A stretch of DNA of 45,270 bases. Origin: Methanococcoides sp. (GTDB lineage: Archaea > Halobacteriota > Methanosarcinia > Methanosarcinales > Methanosarcinaceae). The stretch is from positions 1 through 45,270 of the forward strand of contig JAIORD010000012.1 in assembly GCA_021108275.1 (NCBI GenBank), given 5' to 3'. Positions within the stretch are counted from its first letter, which is position 1. The number at the start of each line of letters is the position of its first letter. The position numbers were made by a program, and so were the translations under genes. The notes beneath the pieces were generated by a model. The model had not been told where the DNA came from. It saw only the letters and a program-made list of their open reading frames with translations, and searched no databases. Below are positions 23,858-33,866 of this stretch, one piece after another.

Positions 23858-25090
23858 TTAAATAGATTGGAATATTTTCTTGAAACTTGCTACAACATGA
23901 TCTAGGTCTTCATTTTGCAGGTATTGATGGCAACCTATGTAGAACCCATTGCTTCCAATGTATTCTGCATTCGATAACTTTCCAGCGTATCCATCTTTCA
24001 GATGTTTATATGCAGGTTGTTGGGTTGGTATGCAACCAAATAAAGGTCTAGTCTCGACACCCAATTTCTCAAGTTCGGTTCTTAATTGCTTTCTTGAGAT
24101 TCCAGAATCTGGTTTCAGGACCATGGGATAAGCGAGATAACTGATGTCCTTTGAGTAAACAGGAAACTGAATATGTTCTGAGAAGTTTTCAAGTTCCTCG
24201 TTAAGGTACCTGACATTCTCCTGCCTCTGCTTGATGATCCAATCCACTTTCTTAAGCTGAGTCAATGCTAAAGCTGCCTGAAAGTCCATTGTCTTGAAGT
24301 TATATCCGACAAATTCATGAGTGAACCTTGGATCAAAATCATCATGGCCTTTGTATCCAAGCAGTTTTGGGCATTTTCCTTCCTGCCGAGTACAAATGCG
24401 GCAATCACACATTCTTCCGTTTGATTTGATCTTTTTGACCAGTCTCCATATGTCAGGATCATCTGTGACCACTGCACCCATTTCTCCAGCCTGTACATTG
24501 TGGGCAATATAGAATGAAAAGATGGAAAAGTCGGATTGACTGCCTGCTTGTTTGCCTTTATAGGTCGTGCCAAGTGCTTGGGCAGAGTCCTCGATGACAT
24601 TTAAGCCATATTCCTTAGCGATCTTATTTATTTTGTCCATGTCACAGGGATATCCCATCAGATGTACAGGAAGAATAGCTCCATACTCTCCGGGATCATC
24701 TGCCTCTTCCAAATGTGCCTTTATGTTCTCAGGTGTTATCGAAAAAGTCAATGGATCAATATCAACGAATACAGGTTCCAACTCATTTAATACAACAGCA
24801 TTACTTGTAGCAACATAAGTGACCGGGGCAGTGATAACTTTAGTTTTTGAATCCCATTTTCCTTCATCCGCTCTCTTGAGAGCAGCTATTCCGGCAATCA
24901 ATGCGGAAGTCCCAGAATTGACAGCCACTGCATACTTTGTACCTGTATATTCCGCCAGTTTGATCTCAAAATTTTTCACTTTTGAGCCTTCGGTAATCTT
25001 GCCGGAATCCAGCACCTCGTTTATGGCACGCCTTTCTTCCTCTCCGATCTGAAAATCACCCACGTTAACTTTCATGTGGCTTGTGTTCAT
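23858..25090 (-). CDS. DegT-family PLP enzyme with His in place of the catalytic Lys
   Basis: A 410-residue fold-type I PLP protein. It has AVNSGTSALIAGIAAL, the Asp motif NVIEDSAQALGTTYKG, and SIFSFYIAHNVQAGEMGAVV, where the usual Schiff-base Lys of sugar aminotransferases is a His (about 197). That change marks the 3-dehydratases RfbH/DdhC and ColD, which remove a 3-hydroxyl rather than transaminate. Unlike ColD it also has a cysteine cluster, CDCRICTRQEGKC (about 229-241), where RfbH holds its Fe-S ligands. So it looks like a second, distinct RfbH-type enzyme. The neighbour is GDP-fucose-synthase-like, so the substrate may be GDP-4-keto-6-deoxymannose. AGGAGA precedes the start by ten bases. 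Confidence 0.8.
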   Translation of the reverse strand: MNTSHMKVNVGDFQIGEEERRAINEVLDSGKITEGSKVKNFEIKLAEYTGTKYAVAVNSGTSALIAGIAALKRADEGKWDSKTKVITAPVTYVATSNAVVLNELEPVFVDIDPLTFSITPENIKAHLEEADDPGEYGAILPVHLMGYPCDMDKINKIAKEYGLNVIEDSAQALGTTYKGKQAGSQSDFSIFSFYIAHNVQAGEMGAVVTDDPDIWRLVKKIKSNGRMCDCRICTRQEGKCPKLLGYKGHDDFDPRFTHEFVGYNFKTMDFQAALALTQLKKVDWIIKQRQENVRYLNEELENFSEHIQFPVYSKDISYLAYPMVLKPDSGISRKQLRTELEKLGVETRPLFGCIPTQQPAYKHLKDGYAGKLSNAEYIGSNGFYIGCHQYLQNEDLDHVVASFKKIFQSI

Positions 25091-25131
25091 AAATTAAAGT
25101 CTCCTCTGTTGATGTTTAATGCTCCCTGATC

Positions 25132-26469
25132 TTATAATTCAGGACCGTGGGATGATCTAATACCTTTCACAAAGTCATCAAACGTTTTCAGTATATATAC
25201 GATCATTTCATCTGTCAGGCCTGGATATACTCCTATCCAAAAAGTATCTTTAACGATCCTATCTGTCTGTCGCAGGTCTTCATGGATTCTGTATTTGACA
25301 TTCTCAAAACTTGGTTGTAAGGTTATATTGCCTGCAAAGAGCATTCGAGTTGCAATCTTTTTCTGTTCCAGATAATTCACGATCTCATTTTTAGTAAACC
25401 CGGCACCTTCTTTGACAGTTATCATAAATCCAAACCAACTTGGTTCAGAATTCCTTTCTGCCTGAGGTAATAATAGGTATTTCTCGTATATCTTAAGTCC
25501 TTCATGGAGCAAGGTAAAGTTATTTTTCCTTGATTCGATGAATGATGGTAATTTCTTCAGTTGCTCTACTCCTATTGCCGCCTGCATATCGGTAACTTTC
25601 AGATTATAGCCGATGTGCGAATAGATATACTTATGGTCATACCCATAAGGCAGTTTACCTAACTGCATCTCAAACCTTTTCCCACAGCTTCCATCGCATC
25701 CGGACTCACACCAGCAATCACGGCCCCAATCCCTGAACGATTGTATCAGTTTCTTCAGAAGAGGGTCGCTTGTAACCAGAGCTCCTCCTTCTCCCATGGT
25801 AATATGATGAGGGGGATAAAAACTGAATGTGGCTATGTGACCAAAGGTACCTGTATATTTCCCTTTGTATTTGGATCCAAGGGCATCACAGTTGTCTTCG
25901 ATGACCCATAAGCCATACTTTTCTGCAATTTTCATCACCGCATCAAGATTGAAAGGATTTCCCATGGTATGGGCAATAAAAATAGCCTTTGTCTTGTCTG
26001 AGATGGCATCTTCAATTTTTTTGTGCTGAATGTTATATGTATCTATATCTACATCCACAAATACCGGAACAAGGTTGTTTTGTATGATTGGATTTACAGT
26101 GGTTGGAAATCCTGCTGCTACAGTTATTACTTCATCCCCCGGTTTAAGCTGCTTTTTTCCAAGTTTGGGAGAAGTTAAAGCTGATATAGCTAGTAAATTA
26201 GCTGATGATCCTGAATTTGTCAGCAGGCAATATCTTACCCCTAAGAAATTAGCAAAATTTTCCTCAAATTGTCTGGCAAATCTACCAGTAGTAAGCCAGA
26301 ATTCTAATGCTGAATCGACAAGAGATATTAATTCATTTTCGTCGTAAACTCTACCAGCATAAGGCATATTTGATTTTCCGGGAATAAAATCCTCTTTTTT
26401 ATGGGCTAATAAATAGTAATCTTTGACCTTCTTAAAAATTTCTTTCTTAATCTCATCCTTTTTATCCAT
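25132..26469 (-). CDS. rfbH: CDP-4-keto-6-deoxyglucose 3-dehydratase (RfbH/DdhC/E1)
   Basis: A 445-residue PLP- and [2Fe-2S]-dependent dehydratase that starts C-3 deoxygenation of CDP-4-keto-6-deoxy-D-glucose. It has [39 protein letters not shown] and [20 protein letters not shown], where His replaces the Schiff-base Lys (about 221), and the cluster region [19 protein letters not shown], then [20 protein letters not shown]. These are RfbH hallmarks and length is standard. The partner reductase E3 (RfbI/AscD) is not in this window. It lies three bases after the YerF-like reductase gene and belongs to the CDP-sugar module with rfbF and rfbG. Confidence 0.93.
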   Translation of the reverse strand: MDKKDEIKKEIFKKVKDYYLLAHKKEDFIPGKSNMPYAGRVYDENELISLVDSALEFWLTTGRFARQFEENFANFLGVRYCLLTNSGSSANLLAISALTSPKLGKKQLKPGDEVITVAAGFPTTVNPIIQNNLVPVFVDVDIDTYNIQHKKIEDAISDKTKAIFIAHTMGNPFNLDAVMKIAEKYGLWVIEDNCDALGSKYKGKYTGTFGHIATFSFYPPHHITMGEGGALVTSDPLLKKLIQSFRDWGRDCWCESGCDGSCGKRFEMQLGKLPYGYDHKYIYSHIGYNLKVTDMQAAIGVEQLKKLPSFIESRKNNFTLLHEGLKIYEKYLLLPQAERNSEPSWFGFMITVKEGAGFTKNEIVNYLEQKKIATRMLFAGNITLQPSFENVKYRIHEDLRQTDRIVKDTFWIGVYPGLTDEMIVYILKTFDDFVKGIRSSHGPEL

Positions 26470-26471
26470 CT

Positions 26472-27413
26472 TTACGTCCCTTGAAGATTAAGAATTAACT
26501 TTGTCTCTTCAATAATACTATCCATCGAACTAAATTGTGGAAAATATCCAATCTTTTCAGCTTTTTTGTAAACTGAATAATAGTGATTCTTGATTCCAGT
26601 TGCTGCTGAAATCTGCATATCGTCTTTAATCGAGTGATCCAATCCATATTGTTTGGCAAAACATTCCAAAATTTCAAACTTCGTAACAGGTTTTAGGCTA
26701 TAAACATCGAATACATCATTAAGTGACTTTATATGTATACATTTTTCAATCAGTGACACGAGATCACTTGGATGAATATAATCGCGCACCATATCCCCCT
26801 TAACGGTAACTAAAACTTTATCATCTTTAATGCACGAAATGACTTCACTCATGAAATATTGGGCATTAAGATTGATAAATCGGCTGAAATAGCCAAAAAC
26901 TCTCAAATCGACAATATTCAAATCTGCCATTGCACGATGTTTCGCTTCTGCATTCAGTTTGGCGATACTATAAAAATCGTCTGGAACAATGTGATTGATA
27001 TCCAATTCAGTACACGTTGATTCATTAACGGGCATATTGAACTTTGTTCCATATACAGCACCACTACTAAAGTTTATATAAAGAGCCTCTGGATGTTCCT
27101 CAAGGTAATCCAAAATCATGTTGTCAAATTTTTCTGTCAACCTGAATATTAGAGCTCCGACATTTTTCAACTTAGCCGGGTTACCAATACCAATACAATT
27201 AATAATTACTTCATATTCATCCTGACTAAATTCACTATATTTTTTTGCTGAAATCATATTTGTATAAGGAATCGATTCCAAAAACTCATTAAGACGCTCA
27301 GTTGACCGGTAAAACAGAACAAGTTCATACTTATCCCTGCGACACAATTTATCAATTAAACTTTTAGCAATATGGCCCGTGGCACCAAGTATTGCAACTC
27401 TTTTAGCTTTCAT
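26472..27413 (-). CDS. NAD(P)-dependent reductase, YerF-like
   Basis: A 313-residue extended short-chain dehydrogenase. It has the nucleotide-binding [14 protein letters not shown] (about 10-23), NFSSGAVYG and the catalytic YSIAK (Tyr-x3-Lys, about 170), and [19 protein letters not shown]. It is shorter than the 4,6-dehydratases and lacks their signature residues, so a reductase or epimerase is likely. Position between a YerE-like TPP enzyme and rfbH matches YerF, which reduces the acetyl branch in CDP-yersiniose synthesis. That role is inferred from context. The start overlaps the end of a TPP-enzyme remnant. Confidence 0.75.
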   Translation of the reverse strand: MKAKRVAILGATGHIAKSLIDKLCRRDKYELVLFYRSTERLNEFLESIPYTNMISAKKYSEFSQDEYEVIINCIGIGNPAKLKNVGALIFRLTEKFDNMILDYLEEHPEALYINFSSGAVYGTKFNMPVNESTCTELDINHIVPDDFYSIAKLNAEAKHRAMADLNIVDLRVFGYFSRFINLNAQYFMSEVISCIKDDKVLVTVKGDMVRDYIHPSDLVSLIEKCIHIKSLNDVFDVYSLKPVTKFEILECFAKQYGLDHSIKDDMQISAATGIKNHYYSVYKKAEKIGYFPQFSSMDSIIEETKLILNLQGT

Positions 27414-27618
27414 ATATCCTTATACTTCTATCATCAACAGATTTAACAATCATTTCTTTTTCAAACCTCTCGCAATCCAAAAATGGATACATGTCCTCAA
27501 GTGGTTTTGATACCATTGTACCATCAGCCATTTTTTCAGATGCCACTGTGGGTATAATCAATTGATTTCTTGGATTCATTATTTCGCATATGACTGAACC
27601 ATCATAGTATATATTTAG
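27403..27618 (-). pseudogene. C-terminal remnant of a second TPP-dependent enzyme
   Basis: The minus strand encodes, without a proper start, NIYYDGSVICEIMNPRNQLI, then IPTVASEKMADGTMVSKPLE and DMYPFLDCERFEKEMIV, ending at 27403. This is the C-terminal tail of acetolactate-synthase-like enzymes (GxVICEI...P...SxPLEDxxPFL). The intact TPP gene just upstream ends with an analogous tail (PKLEFNRPIEEQSPYLDEDEL), so this belongs to a different, lost paralog. It ends by overlapping the start of the YerF-like gene by 11 bases, which suggests the full gene once stood here in the operon. An ATG at 27579 could give a 58-residue peptide. Confidence 0.7.
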
Positions 27619-27655
27619 CTATACTTCTCCTTTATTCTCAACACTTCATACCAAT

Positions 27656-29428
27656 TTAAATCTGTAAATTTCGAATTGCTAAAAGAGATTGCAATTCGTC
27701 TTCATCTAAATATGGGGATTGTTCTTCAATTGGCCTATTAAACTCCAATTTTGGATTCACATTGGATTCGGTGGGGATTCTTACATCCACAAAATAAGGT
27801 AGTTTGTCTGCTAATTTAGAGGGCGTTATTTTTTTTAAATCTTTAATAGTCCGAACTATTTCCGATTTGATCCCATAAGCTTCCACGACGTTAGCAAAAT
27901 TGGGGCAGTTATATCCATTCAGAGTTGATATGCAGCGCTTATCAAAATAAAGTTCTTGGAATTGTCTTACCATCCCCAGACACTCGTTGTTTACTAAAAA
28001 TATCTTAATCGGTAATTTACTTCGAATGATCGTTTGAAGTTCTTGGATATTCATCTGGAAGCCGCCATCACCAACAATTACGATTATCTGTTTATCAGAT
28101 GCTGCAAATGAAGCTCCGACTGCAGCTGGTAATCCAAATCCCATAGACCCCATTCCACCTGAAATGAGCATCCTTTGATTTTTCTTAATCTTAAACGATT
28201 GAGCCGCCCACATTTGATGTTGTCCAACATCTAAACAAATGATTGCATCCTCATCTACTATACTTGAAAGATATTTCATAAAGAAATTTGGAAGGATTGG
28301 GCTCTTTTCATTTATCGGCTCTAAATAGTTAGGAAACTTGCTTTTATATGATTTAATCAACTCATACCAATTGTCCAATGATTTGGGGGGATGTCGGTTT
28401 AATTTTTCATTGATGTCTGATAAAAATATTTTCAGATCCAACTTAATACTTAAATATGATTTGACTTCACTATCCAATTCATTTTCATCGATGTCAATAT
28501 GTATGATCTTTGCTCTTGTCGCAAATGTTTCCGGTTTTGTTCCAGTTTGCCGGAAATCGAGTCTTGAACCAAGGACGATTAATAAATCGCTATTTGCAAC
28601 AGCCAGATTGCTGTAACGATTTCCATAAGCTCCAATCATTCCGAAAAAGGCTGGATGATCATGTGGAAATGCATCTAATCCCATAAGGGAGGAAACGAGT
28701 GGCATTCTTGTTTTCTGTATGAACTCAAATAATTCATCTGATGCGCCTGAGCATCTAATTCCCCCTCCAATTAAAACAACAGGTCTTTCGGATCGTTTGA
28801 TAAGGTCCAAAATGAGGTTCATCTTGTAGTGGTCATTATTAGTCTTCAGTTTACTTTCAATATTATAATATTCATCACTGTGATAAAAATCCGGTAATTC
28901 GTTTGGATTTATTTGAGCTCTTTGGACATTCATAGGAATATCAATTAAAACAGGGCCAGACCTGCCTGATTTTGCTATAAATATGGCTTTTTGCAGTTGA
29001 TATTTTATTGAATCTGGGTCAGTAATCATAAATGTATATTTGGTGATGGGTTTTACAATACTAACAATATCAGTTTCCTGGAACCCCAACTGCCTACACT
29101 CTTTATCAAATTTATACTCATACGTATTTACTTGACCAGTAATATACAAACATGGAATTGAATCAAAAAAAGCATTACCAATTCCTGTAATTAGATTAGT
29201 TGCCCCGGGGCCGCTTGTAGCCATGGTAACTCCTATATTTGAAGTCACACGTGAATAAGATTCCGCTGCAAACGCCGCTGCTTGTTCATGATGGGTAGTA
29301 ATACAGCTAATATCTTTTCGATCATAAGTCGAATCGACTAAATGAGTTATTGCTCCACCAATAACTTCAAAAATATGACTTACATCATTTTCAACAAGAA
29401 ACCCAATTACATAATCCGATAATTTCAT
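27656..29428 (-). CDS. Acetolactate synthase-like TPP enzyme, YerE-like
   Basis: A 590-residue thiamine-diphosphate enzyme. The catalytic Glu is in HHEQAAAFAAESY (about 48). SGPGATNLITGIGNAFFDSI, the middle domain RPVVLIGGGIRCSGA, and the TPP/Mg motif GDGGFQMNIQELQT...VNNECLGM (about 447-485) are all present. It resembles IlvB but lies within a CDP-sugar operon, between rfbG and a reductase and rfbH. In Yersinia, YerE adds a two-carbon unit from pyruvate to C-4 of CDP-3,6-dideoxy-4-ketohexose. The same job is the best explanation here. A housekeeping acetolactate synthase is less likely because no regulatory subunit gene is adjacent. Confidence 0.85.
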   Translation of the reverse strand: MKLSDYVIGFLVENDVSHIFEVIGGAITHLVDSTYDRKDISCITTHHEQAAAFAAESYSRVTSNIGVTMATSGPGATNLITGIGNAFFDSIPCLYITGQVNTYEYKFDKECRQLGFQETDIVSIVKPITKYTFMITDPDSIKYQLQKAIFIAKSGRSGPVLIDIPMNVQRAQINPNELPDFYHSDEYYNIESKLKTNNDHYKMNLILDLIKRSERPVVLIGGGIRCSGASDELFEFIQKTRMPLVSSLMGLDAFPHDHPAFFGMIGAYGNRYSNLAVANSDLLIVLGSRLDFRQTGTKPETFATRAKIIHIDIDENELDSEVKSYLSIKLDLKIFLSDINEKLNRHPPKSLDNWYELIKSYKSKFPNYLEPINEKSPILPNFFMKYLSSIVDEDAIICLDVGQHQMWAAQSFKIKKNQRMLISGGMGSMGFGLPAAVGASFAASDKQIIVIVGDGGFQMNIQELQTIIRSKLPIKIFLVNNECLGMVRQFQELYFDKRCISTLNGYNCPNFANVVEAYGIKSEIVRTIKDLKKITPSKLADKLPYFVDVRIPTESNVNPKLEFNRPIEEQSPYLDEDELQSLLAIRNLQI

Positions 29429-29440
29429 AATCTCACACTT

Positions 29441-30430
29441 TCAAGATTTTAAATAGTTTTTGTACCATTCAATCGTTTCATTCAAAGAAGAATCCAGTGT
29501 ATATTCTGGACTCCAGCCAAGTTGCTCTTTAGCTTTTTCTGCTGAGAGATATTGATTCCGTATCTCATTATTAGCTTGGTTCAAAATCGTTGGTTCGATA
29601 TCAACTTCCAGTGTACCAATTATCTTTTTCACGAGTTCCAATACTGTAACCTGAATCTCAGTACTGAAATTATATGCTTCTCCGTGAATACTCGTATCTG
29701 AAAGCATTTTATCCGCAAGGAGCATGTACGCAAGCGCACCATCCTTTACATAGAAATAGTCACGAATGAATGTCCCATCGCTGCGTATAATCGGACTTTC
29801 CCCATTTAGCAAGGAACGGATTGTACCTGGGATAATCCTATTGAAATTAAGGTCTCCTGGACCGTAAAAGTTTCCACATCGTGTAACACAAACAGGCAAC
29901 TTAAAGGTATTGTAATATGTGTATGCAATAAGATCCACACAACTTTTAGATACATCATAAGGATGCGTGCCCTGCAATGGGGTACTTTCATCATACGGCA
30001 AATGCTCTTGTTCCCCATATGCTTTGTCACTGGAAGCAATCACTATAGCCTTAATAAGCGGGGACCTTCTACATGCTTCAAGCAGATTGTATGTTCCCCT
30101 GATATTAGATTCAAACGTGGACAAAGGATTACGGTTTGCTATTCCTACGATCGTTTGCGCTCCCAGATGGAATACCACTTCAATCTCATGCTCGTTCAAT
30201 GCACGTTCTAAAAGCTCGTAATCTTCGAGCTTACCATAGACCATCGTTAAATTATCTTTGATATATTCAAAATCTGCAGATTTACCCCACAAAATGGATT
30301 TTGGCACAATATCCCGAACCAATGCAACAACATTGGCACCCTCATCTACAAGGAATTTTGTTAACCATGATCCGACTAACCCAGTAGCCCCTGTTACAAA
30401 CACATTCTTATTTTTCCATATGGAATTCAT
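29441..30430 (-). CDS. rfbG: CDP-glucose 4,6-dehydratase
   Basis: A 329-residue extended short-chain dehydrogenase. It starts [20 protein letters not shown], then has [20 protein letters not shown], the catalytic [10 protein letters not shown] and [11 protein letters not shown], and [41 protein letters not shown] is typical of RfbG. It converts CDP-glucose to CDP-4-keto-6-deoxyglucose, the substrate of RfbH. The frame opens at 30451, but the ATG at 30430 fits the family start. It is preceded by GGTGAGG, which includes the stop codon of rfbF, so the two genes are coupled with a five-base gap. Confidence 0.92.
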   Translation of the reverse strand: MNSIWKNKNVFVTGATGLVGSWLTKFLVDEGANVVALVRDIVPKSILWGKSADFEYIKDNLTMVYGKLEDYELLERALNEHEIEVVFHLGAQTIVGIANRNPLSTFESNIRGTYNLLEACRRSPLIKAIVIASSDKAYGEQEHLPYDESTPLQGTHPYDVSKSCVDLIAYTYYNTFKLPVCVTRCGNFYGPGDLNFNRIIPGTIRSLLNGESPIIRSDGTFIRDYFYVKDGALAYMLLADKMLSDTSIHGEAYNFSTEIQVTVLELVKKIIGTLEVDIEPTILNQANNEIRNQYLSAEKAKEQLGWSPEYTLDSSLNETIEWYKNYLKS

Positions 30431-30435
30431 GATCC

Positions 30436-31209
30436 TCACCAGATGACCCAAGGTCTAATATTAGCATCCCACCGCGTGTTGAATTCCTCTACTTCCTTAT
30501 AGGTATCCATTGGTTGCCAGAATCCTTCATGCGTATAAACAGCAAGTCCCCTGTCCTTTGCCAAAGAAGGAAGTGCATCTTGTTCAAAAACGGATTCATC
30601 AGTTAAATAGTCAAATATTCCTTTATTCAAAACATAGAATCCACCATTAATAGCATCATTTTTAATGGGCTTTTCTGCAAATGACTTAACAATTCCGGAT
30701 GAATCGCTTTCAATCACTCCAAACCTTGAAGGCGGTTTTGTTCCAGTCACAGTTGCAATTTTATTTTTGGACTTATGATATTCAAGCAAATCTGATATGT
30801 TTATATTAGACAAACCGTCTCCATATGTTAGGAAAAAACTATCGTCATCTTCAACATACTTTCTGATTTTATTCACACGTCCACCTGTGTTTGTGTTTTC
30901 CCCTGTATCTGCAAAAGTAATATTCCAGTTTTCCATTGTATGTGCGTGATTTGTTACTTCCCCTTTTCCATTTCCCATATGCAGTGTAAAGTCATTGGCA
31001 AGCCATTCAAAATTCAGGAAATATTCTTTTATCATATTACCTTTATAGCCAAGACACAGCACGAAATCATTGTATCCATAATAACTGTAAATTTTCATGA
31101 TATGCCATAATATCGGCATCCCACCAATTTCCACTAATGGTTTTGGTTTATATTCAGTCTCTTCACGCATACGTGTGCCTTTTCCACCGCAGAGAATTAC
31201 AACTTTCAT
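30436..31209 (-). CDS. rfbF: Glucose-1-phosphate cytidylyltransferase
   Basis: A 257-residue nucleotidyltransferase making CDP-glucose from CTP and glucose 1-phosphate. It has the signature [20 protein letters not shown] then [34 protein letters not shown] (metal-binding Asp), [14 protein letters not shown] and [16 protein letters not shown]. Length is standard for RfbF/AscA. It opens the CDP-sugar module that continues with rfbG. It sits 119 bases after gmd on the same strand; that gap shows no gene and could hold an internal promoter. Confidence 0.94.
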   Translation of the reverse strand: MKVVILCGGKGTRMREETEYKPKPLVEIGGMPILWHIMKIYSYYGYNDFVLCLGYKGNMIKEYFLNFEWLANDFTLHMGNGKGEVTNHAHTMENWNITFADTGENTNTGGRVNKIRKYVEDDDSFFLTYGDGLSNINISDLLEYHKSKNKIATVTGTKPPSRFGVIESDSSGIVKSFAEKPIKNDAINGGFYVLNKGIFDYLTDESVFEQDALPSLAKDRGLAVYTHEGFWQPMDTYKEVEEFNTRWDANIRPWVIW

Positions 31210-31328
31210 TTTATCACTTGTATTTTAAAGAATTCTAATCAATTAATGTATATTCTTTGTTTAAGAATACTGGACCTCATCGGTCGGGCTTACTTTTATA
31301 TTAATATCCTTCCGCAAGCGACAGGTAA

Positions 31329-32375
31329 TTATAAAGAATGCTTCAGCTTTTCCAAATCCTTTTCTACCATCATCTTTACTAATTCTTCGAATTCAATGAT
31401 TGATTTCCATCCCAGTTTTTCTTTAGCTTTCGCTGGGTTTCCAATCAATATTTCTACTTCAGTAGGTCTGTAATATCTGGAATCGATTTCAATTATAATT
31501 TCTCCAGTTGCACTATTAACTCCTACTTCTCCCTCTTTTTCACCTTTCCAAATGATGTCGATGCCAATTTCCTTAAAAGCAAGTTCCACAAATTCCCTCA
31601 CAGAATGTGTTTCGCCTGTAGCAATAACATAGTCATCCGCTTCATTCTGCTGAAGCATAAGCCACATAGCTTCTACATAATCTCCTGCAAAGCCCCAATC
31701 TCTTTTTGCATCAAGGTTTCCAAGATAGAGTTTGTCCTGAAGGCCTTCACTAATTTTAGCGACGGCCATTGTGATTTTTCTTGTCACAAAAGTTTCCCCT
31801 CTCATGGGAGATTCATGGTTAAAAAGTATGCCGTTGCAGATGAACATGTCATATGCTTCTCGATAATTGATGCATATCCAGTAAGCATACAACTTTGCTG
31901 CAGCATATGGACTCCGTGGATAGAATGGTGTAGTTTCACTTTGAGGTATTTCTTGGACTTTACCATACAATTCACTGGTTGATGCTTGGTAAAATTTGGT
32001 TTTCTTTTCTAATCCAAGAATACGTATTGCTTCTAACAGCCTTAAAGTCCCTAATGCATCGGAGTTTGCCGTATATTCTGGTGTTTCAAATGAAACCTGT
32101 ACATGGCTTTGAGCAGCTAAATTGTATATCTCATCAGGTTGAATTTCCTGGATAATCCTTATCAGATTGGTAGAGTCTGTTAAATCCCCATAATGAAGAA
32201 AAAAGTTGATGTTCCTTTCATGTGGATCTTTATACAAATGGTCAATTCTTTCAGTATTAAAGGAAGATGACCTTCTTTTTATTCCATGAACGATGTATCC
32301 TTTCTTTAAAAGGAATTCTGCAAGATATGCGCCATCCTGCCCTGTTATTCCGGTAATTAGAGCTATTTTTGCCAT
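31329..32375 (-). CDS. gmd: GDP-mannose 4,6-dehydratase
   Basis: A 348-residue extended short-chain dehydrogenase. It begins [20 protein letters not shown], has [18 protein letters not shown], the NADP-binding and dimer signature of [23 protein letters not shown] (Tyr-x3-Lys) and [17 protein letters not shown]. It makes GDP-4-keto-6-deoxy-D-mannose, precursor of GDP-L-fucose, GDP-rhamnose, GDP-perosamine and GDP-colitose. ManC encoded nearby supplies GDP-mannose. It is the first gene of the minus-strand glycan operon. Confidence 0.95.
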   Translation of the reverse strand: MAKIALITGITGQDGAYLAEFLLKKGYIVHGIKRRSSSFNTERIDHLYKDPHERNINFFLHYGDLTDSTNLIRIIQEIQPDEIYNLAAQSHVQVSFETPEYTANSDALGTLRLLEAIRILGLEKKTKFYQASTSELYGKVQEIPQSETTPFYPRSPYAAAKLYAYWICINYREAYDMFICNGILFNHESPMRGETFVTRKITMAVAKISEGLQDKLYLGNLDAKRDWGFAGDYVEAMWLMLQQNEADDYVIATGETHSVREFVELAFKEIGIDIIWKGEKEGEVGVNSATGEIIIEIDSRYYRPTEVEILIGNPAKAKEKLGWKSIIEFEELVKMMVEKDLEKLKHSL

Positions 32376-32729
32376 GTTGTAGCCTGTTGAAAGGTTTTGT
32401 TCATTATTATTTGTTCAATTATAAATAATATGTTCATAAATATCTATATTTCATTGGCTTAATATGCCATAGGCCTTAAAGAAAGTCATCACTATTTAAT
32501 CTGTAATTATTTCTTTTACAGATAATTTTAATATTTTCGTTAATTGCATTCTTAATTAATGGATTGTTAATTTAAAGGTGTGATGGCAGCTGATATTTTC
32601 ACCATGGCATATATCGAACTATATAGTATGTTATTTATCTAATCAATAAGCTCGAATGTGTTCTACAGTAACCTTTTAAATACTATTATCATAATAAGGA
32701 AGTAAAACAAAACTGAGTGGTATTATTTT
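32376..32729. promoter_or_regulatory. Divergent AT-rich intergenic region, gmd / membrane GT2
   Basis: A 354-base non-coding region that must carry the promoter of the minus-strand glycan operon and that of the plus-strand GT2 gene. A TATA-like CTTTTAAATA at 32673-32682 lies about 50 bases before the GT2 start. A hairpin with an eight-base stem, ATCTGTAA / TTACAGAT and a nine-base loop, is at 32499-32523. A 19-codon frame (from the ATG after AAAGGTGTG) near 32583 is too short to call. Nothing else is visible. Confidence 0.4.
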
Positions 32730-33851
32730 ATGGATTTATTGCTACTGGCAACAATTATAGGAACTTCATTTATTTCTACTATCTATCTTATATACATTTT
32801 TGCTTTATTAATGTCAAAACCCGTTCCTCTTGTTAAAAATAAAATCTTTCCTGATATAAGTATTGTAATTCCAGCTTATAATGAAGAAGCTGTAATTAAA
32901 GATCGAATAAAGAATCTTGCAGAATCTTATCCAGTGGATAAAATGGAGATTTTGATTTCAAATGATGGATCTCTCGACAAAACAGAGGAAATAGCGCAGA
33001 AAGCTTTAGAGAAATACTTAATGATAGGAAAAGTTATCACTCATGAGCGAAGCGGTGTGAACAAGGCAATAAACCGTGGTATTGAACAAGCATCAAGCGA
33101 GATTGTGGTGATTACAGGATCAGACGGATTATTCGACGAAAATACAATTCCTGATCTCATGGGAGTACTTATGAGCAGTAATGACATTGGTGCCGTTTCA
33201 GGCGATATAGTTACTTATGCAGAAGGAGATACACTTTTTTCAAAATCAGAAAGTGCTTATCGTTCTATATACGGGAAAATCTGTACATGGGAAAGTAATC
33301 TTCATTCTACATATTGTTTTAACGGTGCAGTCGTAGCCTTCAAGAAAAAAGCTTCTTCCACACTTAATGCTCGCAAGGGTGCAGATGATGCCAGCATGGC
33401 ACTGTCTGTTATAAGAAATGGGTACAAATGTAAGTACGTGCCATCTGCAAAATTTTATGAACTTGTCCCACATGAATTTAGTGAACAGCGCAGACAAAAG
33501 ATACGTAGGGCTACAAGACTTCTTGAAGCAACTATCTTTAATCGTGATGTTTTCTCTCCAAAATATGGAAAATTTGGCATGATAATTTATCCATTAAGGT
33601 TTTTGATGTTTGCTGTAGTTCCGCTGGCTTTTTTTCTTTCACTGATTATGTGGACTCTGCTAATGGCTTCCGTTAACATTTTGTATGGACTTATTTTCAT
33701 TGGAATTATGGTCAGTCTCGTTTTAATGGGTAAAATAAGAGCGAATATAGTTTCTTCGTTCATTATTTATCAGGGCTACCTTTTGTTGGGATTGTTCAAC
33801 ATGATTAGGGATGTGCATATATGGGAACCTAATAAGAGAACTGGCATCTGA
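32730..33851 (+). CDS. Membrane-bound GT2 glycosyltransferase
   Basis: A 373-residue processive-type GT2 enzyme. An N-terminal membrane helix (about 2-28) precedes the GT-A domain with ISIVIPAYNEEAVIKDRI, ILISNDGSLDKTEE, VITGSDGLFDENTI and ADDASMALSVIRNGYKC. EQRRQKIRRATRL corresponds to the Q-x-x-R-W-type region of hyaluronan/cellulose-synthase-like enzymes. Two or three membrane helices near 283-355 close it. It extends or starts a surface glycan; the donor is unknown. It is transcribed opposite to the gmd operon and convergent with manC. Confidence 0.85.
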   Translation: MDLLLLATIIGTSFISTIYLIYIFALLMSKPVPLVKNKIFPDISIVIPAYNEEAVIKDRIKNLAESYPVDKMEILISNDGSLDKTEEIAQKALEKYLMIGKVITHERSGVNKAINRGIEQASSEIVVITGSDGLFDENTIPDLMGVLMSSNDIGAVSGDIVTYAEGDTLFSKSESAYRSIYGKICTWESNLHSTYCFNGAVVAFKKKASSTLNARKGADDASMALSVIRNGYKCKYVPSAKFYELVPHEFSEQRRQKIRRATRLLEATIFNRDVFSPKYGKFGMIIYPLRFLMFAVVPLAFFLSLIMWTLLMASVNILYGLIFIGIMVSLVLMGKIRANIVSSFIIYQGYLLLGLFNMIRDVHIWEPNKRTGI

Positions 33852-33866
33852 CCTTTGATTCTTCAT

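Noticed and set aside
27656-29428. TPP enzyme as housekeeping acetolactate synthase for valine and isoleucine
   Set aside because: It is inside a CDP-sugar operon, no ilvN or ilvC is near, and the gene order matches the yersiniose route. It is not fully excluded.
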